This document shows, piece after piece, positions 22,351-30,859 of a DNA stretch of 63,686 bases. The first letter of the stretch is position 1. Each line of letters opens with the position of its first letter. The notes beneath the pieces are model-generated. The model did not search any database. It worked only from the letters and a program-made list of their open reading frames with translations, and had not been told where the DNA came from. The translations under genes were made by a program, and so were the position numbers. The stretch comes from Halomonas heilongjiangensis (GTDB lineage: Bacteria; Pseudomonadota; Gammaproteobacteria; Pseudomonadales; Halomonadaceae), in assembly GCF_002879645.1 (NCBI RefSeq), contig NZ_PNRE01000008.1:1-63686 (forward strand). The letters run 5' to 3'.

Positions 22351-23309
22351 TAGCCTCTCTCGGGGAAGACTTCGGTTATCAGGGGGGCACCGGACAGGTA
22401 GGCGGACATGTTGTCCCGGAGCACGGCCAGCCCTAGCTCATGGCCGGCGCCGAATCGACCCGAGACATGCGGCGTGATGAGGAGGTTCGGTACGTCCCAT
22501 AATGGGGAATCGGGTGGCAATGGCTCGTCCCTGAAGGCATCCAGCGCCGCCCCGGCAAGTTGTCCGGATGCCAGCGCGTCGATCAACGCCTGGTCATCCA
22601 CCATCTCGCCACGCGCGATATTGACGAAGATGGCACCAGGCCTCATGGCCTGGATGACTTCACGGCTGAAGACGCCACGGGTCGCGGTGGTCAAGGGAAG
22701 GGCGCAGAACACATAGTCGAATTCGCCGACGATCCCGGGCAGTGTCGCCAGGCCATGGATCCGGTTGAAAGGAGCACGTGGTCCGGGTGTTCTGGCAATC
22801 GCCTCGGCCTCGACGCCAACGGCCGCCAGGACCTCGCCTACGCGCCGTCCTATCCCCCCTGCACCGCAGACGAGCAGGCGTTTTCCGGCGAGCTGTCCCA
22901 ACGATGAACGCGACCAGCGCTTCTGCGCCTTGCACTCGCCAAAGAAGCCAAGCCGTTTCTCGAAGTACAGCAGGACCGCCAGCAAGTATTCGGCCATCGC
23001 CTCGGCATGAATGCCTCGTACGTTGGTGATGCGAAACGGGACGGGGGCATTGCCGATGACGCCGAGTGTGCGGTCGAGACCAGCACTCATGATCTGGACC
23101 CACTTCAGCCGGGTCGGAGGGCCTTGCAGACAGGCGATGAGTGCCTCGCTCTCGTGCCCGACGATCACCTCGGGTGCATGACGGTCGAACGCTTCCCGGG
23201 TACTGCAATCAACGGTGACGAGATCAGGAACGAGATCACACAGCGTTGAGGTGATCCGCTCTTGCCAGTACGCATACTGGCCCGGATCGAATGCCAGCCC
23301 CAGTTTCAT
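22347..23309 (-). CDS. D-2-hydroxyacid dehydrogenase family protein
   Basis: A 320-residue NAD(P)-dependent oxidoreductase. The Rossmann motif is LLVCGAGGIGRRVGEVLA at about 140-157. The catalytic Arg is in VNIARGEMVDDQAL, and the Glu and His lie in AFRDEPLPPDSPLW and NLLITPHVSG. The start ATG follows gggggaaac. It would interconvert a 2-oxo acid and a D-2-hydroxy acid; the substrate is unknown. Placement within a glycan cluster hints at making a hydroxy-acid substituent or precursor. Confidence 0.88.
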   Translation of the reverse strand: MKLGLAFDPGQYAYWQERITSTLCDLVPDLVTVDCSTREAFDRHAPEVIVGHESEALIACLQGPPTRLKWVQIMSAGLDRTLGVIGNAPVPFRITNVRGIHAEAMAEYLLAVLLYFEKRLGFFGECKAQKRWSRSSLGQLAGKRLLVCGAGGIGRRVGEVLAAVGVEAEAIARTPGPRAPFNRIHGLATLPGIVGEFDYVFCALPLTTATRGVFSREVIQAMRPGAIFVNIARGEMVDDQALIDALASGQLAGAALDAFRDEPLPPDSPLWDVPNLLITPHVSGRFGAGHELGLAVLRDNMSAYLSGAPLITEVFPERGY

Positions 23310-23334
23310 GTTTCCCCCGGTTGCGAGCGTGGCT

Positions 23335-24120
23335 TCACGGCGCCGTAGGCAGGCCAGCCGCCCCCTCATTCACCGCAGCTCCTGGCTTGCCCTCGTCAAG
23401 CCCCAACTCGACGGCGAGAGACGACAGCCTGTCGGGCGCCATCTCGGCGGCATCATTGCGGAAGGTCACGATACGCAGCCGCCCCTCGGCTTCAAGCGAC
23501 AGGAGTTCAGCAAGGATCTCCTGAACGATGTGTGCCGACCGCTGGCTGGCTGCCTCCTGCTCGTGCCCGCTTCTGTCCATGACGCTCTGCCCATCAGTGC
23601 GCTCGGCCTGCCGCCGTCGTATCACGGCAGGCGCGGCCACGACATGTAATACGACGATCGGGCGCGACGGCATCAATGACAGCGAGAACTCGATCCATTC
23701 CCGCATCGGAAAGCCCCTGCCAGCCGGTGGCTCGGCACGAAAGCGCAGCGACCAGACCGCCTGGAAGATGCCCTGGCAGAGCAGAATCGGGGCTCTCTTG
23801 CGGTGCAAGTGCTGGATCATGGCCAGCAACTGCACCCAGTTCGCCAGCGCCCGAACCGCGCCGGCGGCACTCATCCAGGGTGTGCGCCGAACGAGTGACA
23901 CCAGACCGTCGGCTCGTGACAGGAGGCTTGGCAGGTAGCGCAAGCTGAGGCACAGCTTCCTCGTCACCCTGCCAACCCTCCGGCTACCCGCCAGCGGGAA
24001 GGCTTCGGTCAGGACGGGCGCCTGCCGCAGCAACGGCGACATCACGAGCCGATGAGTGACATAGGACTTCCCCACCGCTGGGCTGCCGAAGGCCTCGATA
24101 TAGGGGGCCGAGGTCGTCAC
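23335..24120 (-). CDS. P-loop kinase-like protein of a polysaccharide locus
   Basis: A 261-residue protein starting MTTSAPYIEAFGSPAVGKSY: a canonical Walker A (GSPAVGKS) at about residues 12-19. The rest is helical and basic with no family I recognise; IVVLHVVAAPAVIRRRQAER, in the place of the LID segment, resembles small-molecule or nucleotide kinases. Its start overlaps the end of the thymidylate-kinase-like gene by four bases, so the two are translationally coupled. No function is assigned. Confidence 0.7.
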   Translation of the reverse strand: MTTSAPYIEAFGSPAVGKSYVTHRLVMSPLLRQAPVLTEAFPLAGSRRVGRVTRKLCLSLRYLPSLLSRADGLVSLVRRTPWMSAAGAVRALANWVQLLAMIQHLHRKRAPILLCQGIFQAVWSLRFRAEPPAGRGFPMREWIEFSLSLMPSRPIVVLHVVAAPAVIRRRQAERTDGQSVMDRSGHEQEAASQRSAHIVQEILAELLSLEAEGRLRIVTFRNDAAEMAPDRLSSLAVELGLDEGKPGAAVNEGAAGLPTAP

Positions 24121-24821
24121 AGGCCCCCCAGCCGCCCTTCGAGCGTCGTCAACACCTCCTGCAAAGTGCCATTGTTCCCGATTCGCTCGACTCGATGGGC
24201 GATGGGATGGAAGTCGATGTTCTCGCGATACCGCCGCACGATGTCCTCGGTGCTCTCCTTGCCGGCCTTGACCCGCTCGGCATTGCGCTGGATGGCTACC
24301 TGTTCATCCACGATGAGATAGAAGGCGATATCCGCTGGCTCCATGCGCCGGTAGATCGCCATCTCCCACCCGGCCAGCACCCGCAGCACGGCACCGGTCA
24401 GGCCCGGTAGATCCGTGGCGATCTTCGGCCCGTCCATCTTGCCATGCTCCAGGGTTGGCCAACGATCGGAGACCACCGTGACCCCGGAACGCGCCAGCGC
24501 ACGGGCCCGGCGAGAGACCTTCAGGCGCAGCAGTGCCAGCACCAGACTCGGCAGCGCATCGCGAAGTATGCGCGCCCGGTGCCGTGGCCGGCGGTCGCCT
24601 CCGTTCGTGCCGCCACCGTCGCTGTTGCGCAGCCAACTGCGAAGGGCCTCGAGCCTCCCCCCCTGGGGCTTGCCGGCGCTGACTCGTTCAACTCGCCGCG
24701 TCGCCTCCAGCATCGACAGAAGGTTGTCCACGACGGTGGATTTCCCGGCCCCGTCGACGCCCGAGATGACCAGAACCTGTCCCTCCCGGGGCAACGCGCT
24801 ATCGTCACATCTGGTATTCAT
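24117..24821 (-). CDS. Thymidylate-kinase-like P-loop protein
   Basis: A 234-residue protein with Walker A GVDGAGKST in VLVISGVDGAGKSTVVDNLL, the DR motif in VVSDRWPT, and a LID-like RNAERVKAGKEST. It resembles the thymidylate-kinase family but lies in a polysaccharide cluster and is probably not the housekeeping enzyme. The start ATG follows gggggaaac, the same leader as for the D-2-hydroxyacid dehydrogenase gene. It is coupled to the P-loop gene downstream. I infer phosphorylation of a glycan precursor, which is unproven. Confidence 0.78.
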   Translation of the reverse strand: MNTRCDDSALPREGQVLVISGVDGAGKSTVVDNLLSMLEATRRVERVSAGKPQGGRLEALRSWLRNSDGGGTNGGDRRPRHRARILRDALPSLVLALLRLKVSRRARALARSGVTVVSDRWPTLEHGKMDGPKIATDLPGLTGAVLRVLAGWEMAIYRRMEPADIAFYLIVDEQVAIQRNAERVKAGKESTEDIVRRYRENIDFHPIAHRVERIGNNGTLQEVLTTLEGRLGGL

Positions 24822-24893
24822 GTTTCCCCCATGGAAACAGCATGAATCGGTAACGCCAGGAGTGTTCAAGACGTCCTTCATGACGGGTCACTC

Positions 24894-26108
24894 TCATGAG
24901 TGATCAATCTTCGAGGCATGGCTATGATCGAGATGAGCGAGGGATCCACGTCGGTCAGCCGTTGCGCTACGCCTTCTGGCATCAGCCTTGCTTGCCAGTT
25001 GCATCGATGTCCAATAGACAATGACGAGAAAGACCCAGAACAGCGTAAACCTTAGCCCTTGGTGTGTCAGAGAGTAGAGGGCTGGTGCGAGTAATATGAA
25101 AAAATGGGGAGCACGCCCCTTGATGAAGCTCAACCATAACACGGCGAGGAATAGCATGAGCCCCACCACGCCATAGGAAAACAGCATCGTGGCAAAACTC
25201 GAGTGAATTTCCTGTCGGTAGCCAAACCGGTCCCTCCCACGTTCACCTGCGCCCAGGATCACATGTTCAGGGTACTCCAGTATCCGATTGTAACCACGAC
25301 TATCGCCAACATTTTCGATTTTCCTTTCGATCAGGTCCACTCTTCCGAAGAGCATGCGATGTATTTCATTGCCGAAACTGGTTGACAAGACAGCATAAAA
25401 GAAAGGAACCAGGAGCAGAGCGATGACCAGTAGTCTCGTCGTCGTCCTGGAGAACGATGTCTTCAACTTCAACAGAAGGCCCAGGGCCACCATGAAGAAC
25501 GCCGCCAAGGCAGTCAGTGAAGCGGCGGACATCAAGTAAAGCGTAAGCACCCCCAGGACGATCGTATTACCGGTAGAGGCCAGCCTCTCCACCTTGGTCA
25601 GCAGTATCAGCATGCCGGCCATGAGCAGAGAAAAATACGCCAACTGGTTAGGGTTATTGAATGGCCCGATTGCTCTCCTTGAACTCAGCATCACATCGTA
25701 AGACCAGTATAACAACACGACCAGAACAGCGCACACAATAGAAGTGATAAGTACCTTCCTGTATCGCTCGCCATGCCGACCAAGGAATGTCAACAGGCAA
25801 ACCGCGACCAGTATATTATAGACATAGTATATGGCCGGGAGAAAGATCCCCCCATCGTTATAATAGATAGCATTCACGATAGATACGAAGACGACCCAGG
25901 CACCCAAGCATACGAGAACGAAAGAAAAGGCATCCTTCTTGAATTGTGCAACAAGATGCCCAGGGGAGAGCAAAAGCATTGACATCACGAACATGGCCCA
26001 GGCCATGTCAGTGGGTTGAGGATTGCCACTTGAAAATATATATATAGGAGAGAGGCAAATTGCCACAAACGCGAAGAAAAGTTGCAGCCTCGACACAGGA
26101 ATCGCCAT
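24894..26108 (-). CDS. Wzy/O-antigen-ligase-like membrane protein
   Basis: A 404-residue protein with about ten membrane segments and one larger periplasmic loop (about residues 245-300, containing HVILGAGERGRDRFGYRQEIHS). The arrangement and motif E-x-H-S-S are those of the Wzy_C/WaaL superfamily of polymerases and ligases. It probably polymerises the lipid-linked repeat units on the periplasmic side. The gene is visibly more AT-rich than the flanking housekeeping DNA. It is read from the minus-strand cluster just after the TagD-like gene. Confidence 0.82.
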   Translation of the reverse strand: MAIPVSRLQLFFAFVAICLSPIYIFSSGNPQPTDMAWAMFVMSMLLLSPGHLVAQFKKDAFSFVLVCLGAWVVFVSIVNAIYYNDGGIFLPAIYYVYNILVAVCLLTFLGRHGERYRKVLITSIVCAVLVVLLYWSYDVMLSSRRAIGPFNNPNQLAYFSLLMAGMLILLTKVERLASTGNTIVLGVLTLYLMSAASLTALAAFFMVALGLLLKLKTSFSRTTTRLLVIALLLVPFFYAVLSTSFGNEIHRMLFGRVDLIERKIENVGDSRGYNRILEYPEHVILGAGERGRDRFGYRQEIHSSFATMLFSYGVVGLMLFLAVLWLSFIKGRAPHFFILLAPALYSLTHQGLRFTLFWVFLVIVYWTSMQLASKADARRRSATADRRGSLAHLDHSHASKIDHS

Positions 26109-26138
26109 GACAACCTCGAACGCACGGGTGATGAGCCA

Positions 26139-26612
26139 TTACTCCAGATCTTGCTTCAGCATCTGCAATACTTCGAACGCCTTAATCAAGTCTTCATGGG
26201 GAATGGACAGGAAATTCTTCAACGACTTCTTGAGTTCCGTGGTGGAAATATCCTTCGTTCTCTCCAGATAGACGACCCTGCAAATATCGGAAAGGAAATC
26301 GAACTGACCTTTCCAGTCATCACCAATGGCAAAGACATCAACTCCGTACTTGTTAATATCGCTTCGCTTCTGCGCCCAGCTTTCTTCAGGAATGACAAAA
26401 TCAACATTCTTTATCGACCCGACGATGGCTGCCCGCTGCTCATAAGGCATCAGGTTCCTCTTGCCCTTTTCTCGATTGAACTCATCCGTGGAAACAGCAA
26501 CGATCAAGCGACCACCGAGTTCGCTCAATCTGTTGATCAGATTAAGATGCCCAATATGAAACATATCAAAGGTTCCATATGTGATGACGGTAACATCTTT
26601 CTTGCTGTCCAT
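26139..26612 (-). CDS. Glycerol-3-phosphate cytidylyltransferase-like (TagD-like)
   Basis: A 157-residue cytidylyltransferase. The HxGH motif is in TYGTFDMFHIGHLNLI at about residues 11-26, and the C-terminal signature is RTKDISTTELKKSL, both characteristic of TagD/GCT enzymes that make CDP-glycerol from CTP and glycerol-3-phosphate. The start is the ATG after aggggg; longer in-frame reading overlaps the next gene. It lies 14 bases from a TagB/TagF-like gene, giving a CDP-glycerol supply and use pair. A different polyol phosphate or small substrate is possible. Confidence 0.87.
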   Translation of the reverse strand: MDSKKDVTVITYGTFDMFHIGHLNLINRLSELGGRLIVAVSTDEFNREKGKRNLMPYEQRAAIVGSIKNVDFVIPEESWAQKRSDINKYGVDVFAIGDDWKGQFDFLSDICRVVYLERTKDISTTELKKSLKNFLSIPHEDLIKAFEVLQMLKQDLE

Positions 26613-26626
26613 TAAGCACCCCCTGG

Positions 26627-27826
26627 CTAGATGTTCTCCTTGATGTCTCTCACGATCCTCGAGCAGGCCTCCATGGCACTGCCCCTTTCGTGAAGCGACT
26701 GAAAATATGCTGCCTTGCTGGTCGCATTCACAATCCATTGCTCGTCGAGCACGTCATCCAGGCAATCGATCTTCAGCGCGGGCTCGGACTCTCCATAGGG
26801 AGCGTAAAGTCCCGTGTCCTCGGCAATATATTCTTCGAGGTCCGGCGCGTAAAGAAATACGGGGCGCCCCAATATGCAAAAATCATATATTATGCTAGAA
26901 TAATCCGTTATCAAGATATCTACATCATGCAGAGCAGAGTTGATGTCTTCCAGCTGTTTGCATGTGAGTTCAAGGAACCCCATTCCCTTCAATTGATGAG
27001 CAGCGTCACTTTCCAGATCGACAATCAAGGAGGGGTGGGGGCGCAAGATGACAAAGTATCCGTTCAGGTTAGCGTTCGAAACGAACGCCGCGAAGTCGGA
27101 TCCGATTCTTAGCCTGAATTTGCTACTGGCTCGGCGTGTCGGGGCATACATGATGATCTTGTCATAGTCGTCGCCTCGCCTTAAATTAGCCTCCTTCCCG
27201 ATGACTTGCCACAGAACGTTTCGGTTCTCGAGAATTCCTTTCCAGCGTGGATATCCCGAGTTTATCACGACCGTCTTCCCTCCTGCATAGGCACTCTCGA
27301 AACGCTGCTTGGACAACTCGGAAGAAACAAAAGCGATCAGGGGTGACCGCCGCTGTGGCGTTCTTTCCCTTATGTTTCTGTAGAAGAAACTCGACACTCC
27401 GCTCCGGCGGGAAGCATTGCTATCGACACCCATTCTTTTCATGGGCGTTCCATGGGTTATCTTGAAGACCTTTGCACGGTAGCTCGCATAGGGGTTGACA
27501 TCATCGGCAGAATGACTGACCACTGCCACGCTGGCACGCAACGAATAGAATATTCCCTTTGGCGAAATCCAGTAATATGCCCGAAACCCATCATCATTGA
27601 TTGCCTTGACGACGCTTCTCGATTTCGAAATCCATATGGGCTGGATGCCACTACCTTCCGAAGCTATCGTTTCAAACAGATATCTGGGATTGTCCGCATA
27701 CTGATGGCCATGCCAGGCACCAAAGACCCATATGGATTGATTCTTTGCGACAAGATAGGACATCAGAACCAATGGAGATAAGGCCATGGTAGTCAAGGAC
27801 TTGGTGAGTGAACTAAGCGGCTTCAT
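26627..27826 (-). CDS. CDP-glycerol glycerophosphotransferase family protein (TagB/TagF-like)
   Basis: About 399 residues. Hallmarks of the family are KITHGTPMKRMG (the catalytic-His region), IIMYAPTRRASS, VILRPHPSL and DVDILITDYSSIIYDFCILGRP. Such enzymes transfer glycerol-phosphate from CDP-glycerol to build or prime teichoic-acid-like chains and capsules. The start is placed at the ATG giving MKPLSSLTK; an ATG 18 codons upstream is possible. It pairs with the TagD-like gene. The gene is AT-rich. A membrane-proximal hydrophobic stretch (MALSPLVLMSYLV) near the N-terminus fits peripheral membrane association. Confidence 0.9.
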   Translation of the reverse strand: MKPLSSLTKSLTTMALSPLVLMSYLVAKNQSIWVFGAWHGHQYADNPRYLFETIASEGSGIQPIWISKSRSVVKAINDDGFRAYYWISPKGIFYSLRASVAVVSHSADDVNPYASYRAKVFKITHGTPMKRMGVDSNASRRSGVSSFFYRNIRERTPQRRSPLIAFVSSELSKQRFESAYAGGKTVVINSGYPRWKGILENRNVLWQVIGKEANLRRGDDYDKIIMYAPTRRASSKFRLRIGSDFAAFVSNANLNGYFVILRPHPSLIVDLESDAAHQLKGMGFLELTCKQLEDINSALHDVDILITDYSSIIYDFCILGRPVFLYAPDLEEYIAEDTGLYAPYGESEPALKIDCLDDVLDEQWIVNATSKAAYFQSLHERGSAMEACSRIVRDIKENI

Positions 27827-28061
27827 GAGCCCACGACTCCGGTCATAGTGGTTGCTTGACCATTGCCCTGCATAAGACAAGGATATTGGTCGGCAACAAA
27901 CTCATCAAGTAATGGACTGACTATTCTTGCGAGAGTACTGACGAATGGATATTGATGGCATTATCAAACTCCCAATGCGGGTGATCCCGCGGCTATAATG
28001 ACTGATCTTCAGGGAAGCTAGCACCTTGCGCAAGACATAACCATCCACTTCCATCAAGCTT

Positions 28062-29918
28062 TCAAAGAGAAGACTTCAATCTCTTTGCGGCATTCTTGAC
28101 GGAAAAATAAAAAAAAGTCCCTCCCCTGACAGCGTGAAGAACCAGCGGGGGAAAGTCATGAATACAAAAGAACAGCGGCAACCCCGTGTAGCCAAACCAC
28201 CTCGACCAATACAGATTCTCTTTGTCTCGCAACTGGGGATAATCCCCTTCGAAACCCTCGGGTGCCGAGTACCAAGCAAAATTACCAACCAGTGTATCCG
28301 AGGGAGTATCGGCCTTCTGAAGAAACTCGAAATCAATTGCTTTCAAACCCTTCTCCGAGTCAAAAAGCACATTATGAGGATTGAAATCCACATATTCGTA
28401 CCCGCGCGACCTGTAATGCACTATGATATTCTTCATTTTCTGAATCGCCCAGATCGGAAGATAATTGTTTTTATGAAACAGTGGGCGAAGCTTGGAGACC
28501 CTGTCAATTGAGCCGCCACAAAACTCTATAACGATATAGTTATCTCCAACCTCCAGAATACTGGAAATTTCATTCACACCTCTCCCGATGTCTCTGGCAG
28601 TGACTTCACGCTGAAGATAGCGTTCTCTACCCTCTTTGAATGTCTTGCAGATGGCTTTCATTCCGTGAAAACTGATCAACTCGACCTTGGCTCTGCGGGC
28701 ATGCTTGCTGAGGTCTTCGATGACCTCGTACGGCGTGAGAAATGCTATATGCTTCCTTCTTGCTTCTTCCTGAACATAGCTAATACAATCAGGATTTATC
28801 AACTCCAAGTATTCAAGAGCCTGGGCCGCATGGTCCGTAGAGTGTATGATATTACAGCGCTCCTCGGGCGCCCTGTCATTATTGTACACTGCTCTTATTG
28901 TTCGCTTTGCCAAGGGTATCCTGTCATTATCCAGGCCAACATGTTCTTGTATCGTTTCACCACTCGGCACGATTGGTTTTACATCAATGGTCACGAAATA
29001 ATAGACAGGCAGACCGCCACTTACAGCCCAGGGGCCCTTCCCCCAGTTCCCACCACGTATGTTTTCTGCAATAGTGTGAACTCGATCGGCGCAGATCTCT
29101 CCCTCCAGAATATGGTCAAACCCAATAACAAAAAGCTTTTCCTTTATTCTGGAAAGATAGTCAACGCCCTTCTCTCTGACGAGAAACACAGTCAGCCCCT
29201 TCAAATAAGCGGGCAGCTCAGTCGATGTCGACAAAAGAGCATCCCTAACCCACTGGTTTTTCTGTGATATCTTTTCCAGTGTATCAGTAGCAGGCCTCCA
29301 ACCCATTTTCTCCAGGACGCCATCGATGCCTTCAAGTGTCATTTCAAAGCCATCGAACCTGAAGCTGGAGTTTTCGTACAACCTCTCGATCACTCCTGCA
29401 TAATCGTGATCCCTGGGGGAAATGACTTTCTTGTTCAACTCATGGTCACTCGAAGGCAGCCCTGACATGTACCCCTTGTGATACACGGCATGATAACACA
29501 TTGACAAGAAGTGCTCGTCAGGGGCAGGGGCTCTAACCAAGTCGCTCCACCATATGGCATTATTCAAGATCTGCCTGGCACTAGCCACGGGGTAGTATGC
29601 CATGCCATGTGAGCTTGTTCCCGGCAAGCCGCTGACGCTATATATGTCACAAGGGATATCTTGGCGTTTCTCATCAACACCGACATAAGATGTCATTCTT
29701 TCAGCATCTTCATCCGCGACCAGAATATCAATATCTTCCCCAGGCGACACTTCGGGAAGTTCTTCAAACCAGCGCAGCACCACATAATTCACGTCATTTT
29801 CTTTCAATACCTTCAAGAAACCAGTCACGCCAAGAGAGTGATCAATGAAACGACGATGAGTGGCGGGTCGCCCGAGAAGACTTGCAAAACGGCGCTTCAG
29901 TAACTTCTTGACTCTCAT
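28062..29918 (-). CDS. Three-domain protein: nucleotidyltransferase-like, NDK-like, protein-kinase-like
   Basis: A 618-residue protein not recognised as a whole. Residues about 30-75 are nucleotidyltransferase-like (NYVVLRWFEELPEVSPGEDI). Residues about 239-377 resemble nucleoside diphosphate kinase: KGLTVFLVREKG, then RTIRA and CNIIHSTD with His359 in the place of the catalytic His. The NDK KPD motif reads REK. Residues about 415-610 show a protein-kinase-like fold: GMKAICKTF (Lys425), REVTARD (Glu438), VDFNPHNVLF (Asp511, Asn516), AIDFEF (Asp529) and APEGF. The start is the ATG giving MRVKKLLKRR. About 235 bases without a gene separate it from the TagB/TagF-like gene. Confidence 0.78.
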   Translation of the reverse strand: MRVKKLLKRRFASLLGRPATHRRFIDHSLGVTGFLKVLKENDVNYVVLRWFEELPEVSPGEDIDILVADEDAERMTSYVGVDEKRQDIPCDIYSVSGLPGTSSHGMAYYPVASARQILNNAIWWSDLVRAPAPDEHFLSMCYHAVYHKGYMSGLPSSDHELNKKVISPRDHDYAGVIERLYENSSFRFDGFEMTLEGIDGVLEKMGWRPATDTLEKISQKNQWVRDALLSTSTELPAYLKGLTVFLVREKGVDYLSRIKEKLFVIGFDHILEGEICADRVHTIAENIRGGNWGKGPWAVSGGLPVYYFVTIDVKPIVPSGETIQEHVGLDNDRIPLAKRTIRAVYNNDRAPEERCNIIHSTDHAAQALEYLELINPDCISYVQEEARRKHIAFLTPYEVIEDLSKHARRAKVELISFHGMKAICKTFKEGRERYLQREVTARDIGRGVNEISSILEVGDNYIVIEFCGGSIDRVSKLRPLFHKNNYLPIWAIQKMKNIIVHYRSRGYEYVDFNPHNVLFDSEKGLKAIDFEFLQKADTPSDTLVGNFAWYSAPEGFEGDYPQLRDKENLYWSRWFGYTGLPLFFCIHDFPPLVLHAVRGGTFFYFSVKNAAKRLKSSL

Positions 29919-29938
29919 TGCATGTCTACCTCTTGTGT

Positions 29939-30742
29939 TCACCGGTAGATATCTGACGGCCTGAACAAGGGAAAACGGGTGTTCCGTGCTTGATACAGCA
30001 TCTCTCTTGGACAGCAATCGACATCAGCTTCGCTTATTATTCTTTTCATGTTTTCGGGTATCATGCCCAATTGATTGATGATTTCCTTTCGCATTGTATG
30101 AAAAAAATCTTCCTGCCCCTTCATTTCGGCCACAGCCAGCCTCTTGTTTCTTTTCAGATGTCGCTCGAGGGCCACCTCGGGATCGACATCAAGAAAGATG
30201 ACAAAGTTGGACTGCGATGCCTCCCAAACCCCATCAAAGCACGTATCATTATCATACTGCTTTATGAGCGCAAGAGTGGCCACCATCCTTTGGAACAATC
30301 CCTCGTCAAGAAAGACAAAATCGTCCTCGCTGATGTATGATGTTAAATAAATCATATCGGCCAGCACCTGTATCCGCTGATCATATATTTCCTGACTTAT
30401 TTCCTTGACTTTATCCATTTGCTTCAAGAAAGCAGCATGGGCGGCAAGGTTATAATGGCCGCTGACCATCTCCTTGAAAATGCTCTGCCTTATCGCCCTC
30501 TCCATCCTTGCATAATCACATAATCCATATCTATTTTTCATCTTGAAAAACAAGTTTACAAGCCTTATCAAGCGCGAACTCTTCCCCTTGCCTCTTGCCC
30601 CATGATCAATCAGAAAATCGATACTCCTGGCATGCAAGTCTTCCCTGATCACCAGGTGATCGGCTTCCTCCATATTCTTTTTTGCCATGCGCGCCAATGT
30701 GGTTTTTCCAGCTCCCGGCAGGCCTACCAATTCAACTATCAT
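29939..30742 (-). CDS. P-loop kinase of a polysaccharide locus
   Basis: A 267-residue protein starting MIVELVGLPGAGKTTLARM, with Walker A GLPGAGKTT at residues 7-15. Further features are DDFVFLDEGLFQRM (a DE pair at the end of a strand) and VIFLDVDPEVALERHLKR with a LID-like basic segment. This is the general shape of deoxynucleoside, thymidylate or adenylyl-sulfate-type kinases, but the substrate is unknown. The start ATG follows gaggatg; the longer in-frame reading has no family similarity. It ends 20 bases before the three-domain gene and is probably co-transcribed with it. Confidence 0.78.
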   Translation of the reverse strand: MIVELVGLPGAGKTTLARMAKKNMEEADHLVIREDLHARSIDFLIDHGARGKGKSSRLIRLVNLFFKMKNRYGLCDYARMERAIRQSIFKEMVSGHYNLAAHAAFLKQMDKVKEISQEIYDQRIQVLADMIYLTSYISEDDFVFLDEGLFQRMVATLALIKQYDNDTCFDGVWEASQSNFVIFLDVDPEVALERHLKRNKRLAVAEMKGQEDFFHTMRKEIINQLGMIPENMKRIISEADVDCCPREMLYQARNTRFPLFRPSDIYR

Positions 30743-30859
30743 AATCTGGCATCCTCGATTGGCACCTAATATAGTGAAGCAGCTCGCGAGATGAATCCCC
30801 AAGGATCGCGCCTGCGGGCAGCGGCGGATATCGCCCGGCAAAGCCATCGGCATCCTTCA

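Noticed and set aside
24117..24821. Housekeeping thymidylate kinase (tmk)
   Set aside because: The P-loop and DR motif fit the superfamily, but the glycan-cluster position, the translational coupling to another P-loop gene and the unusual length of the linker argue for a specialised role.
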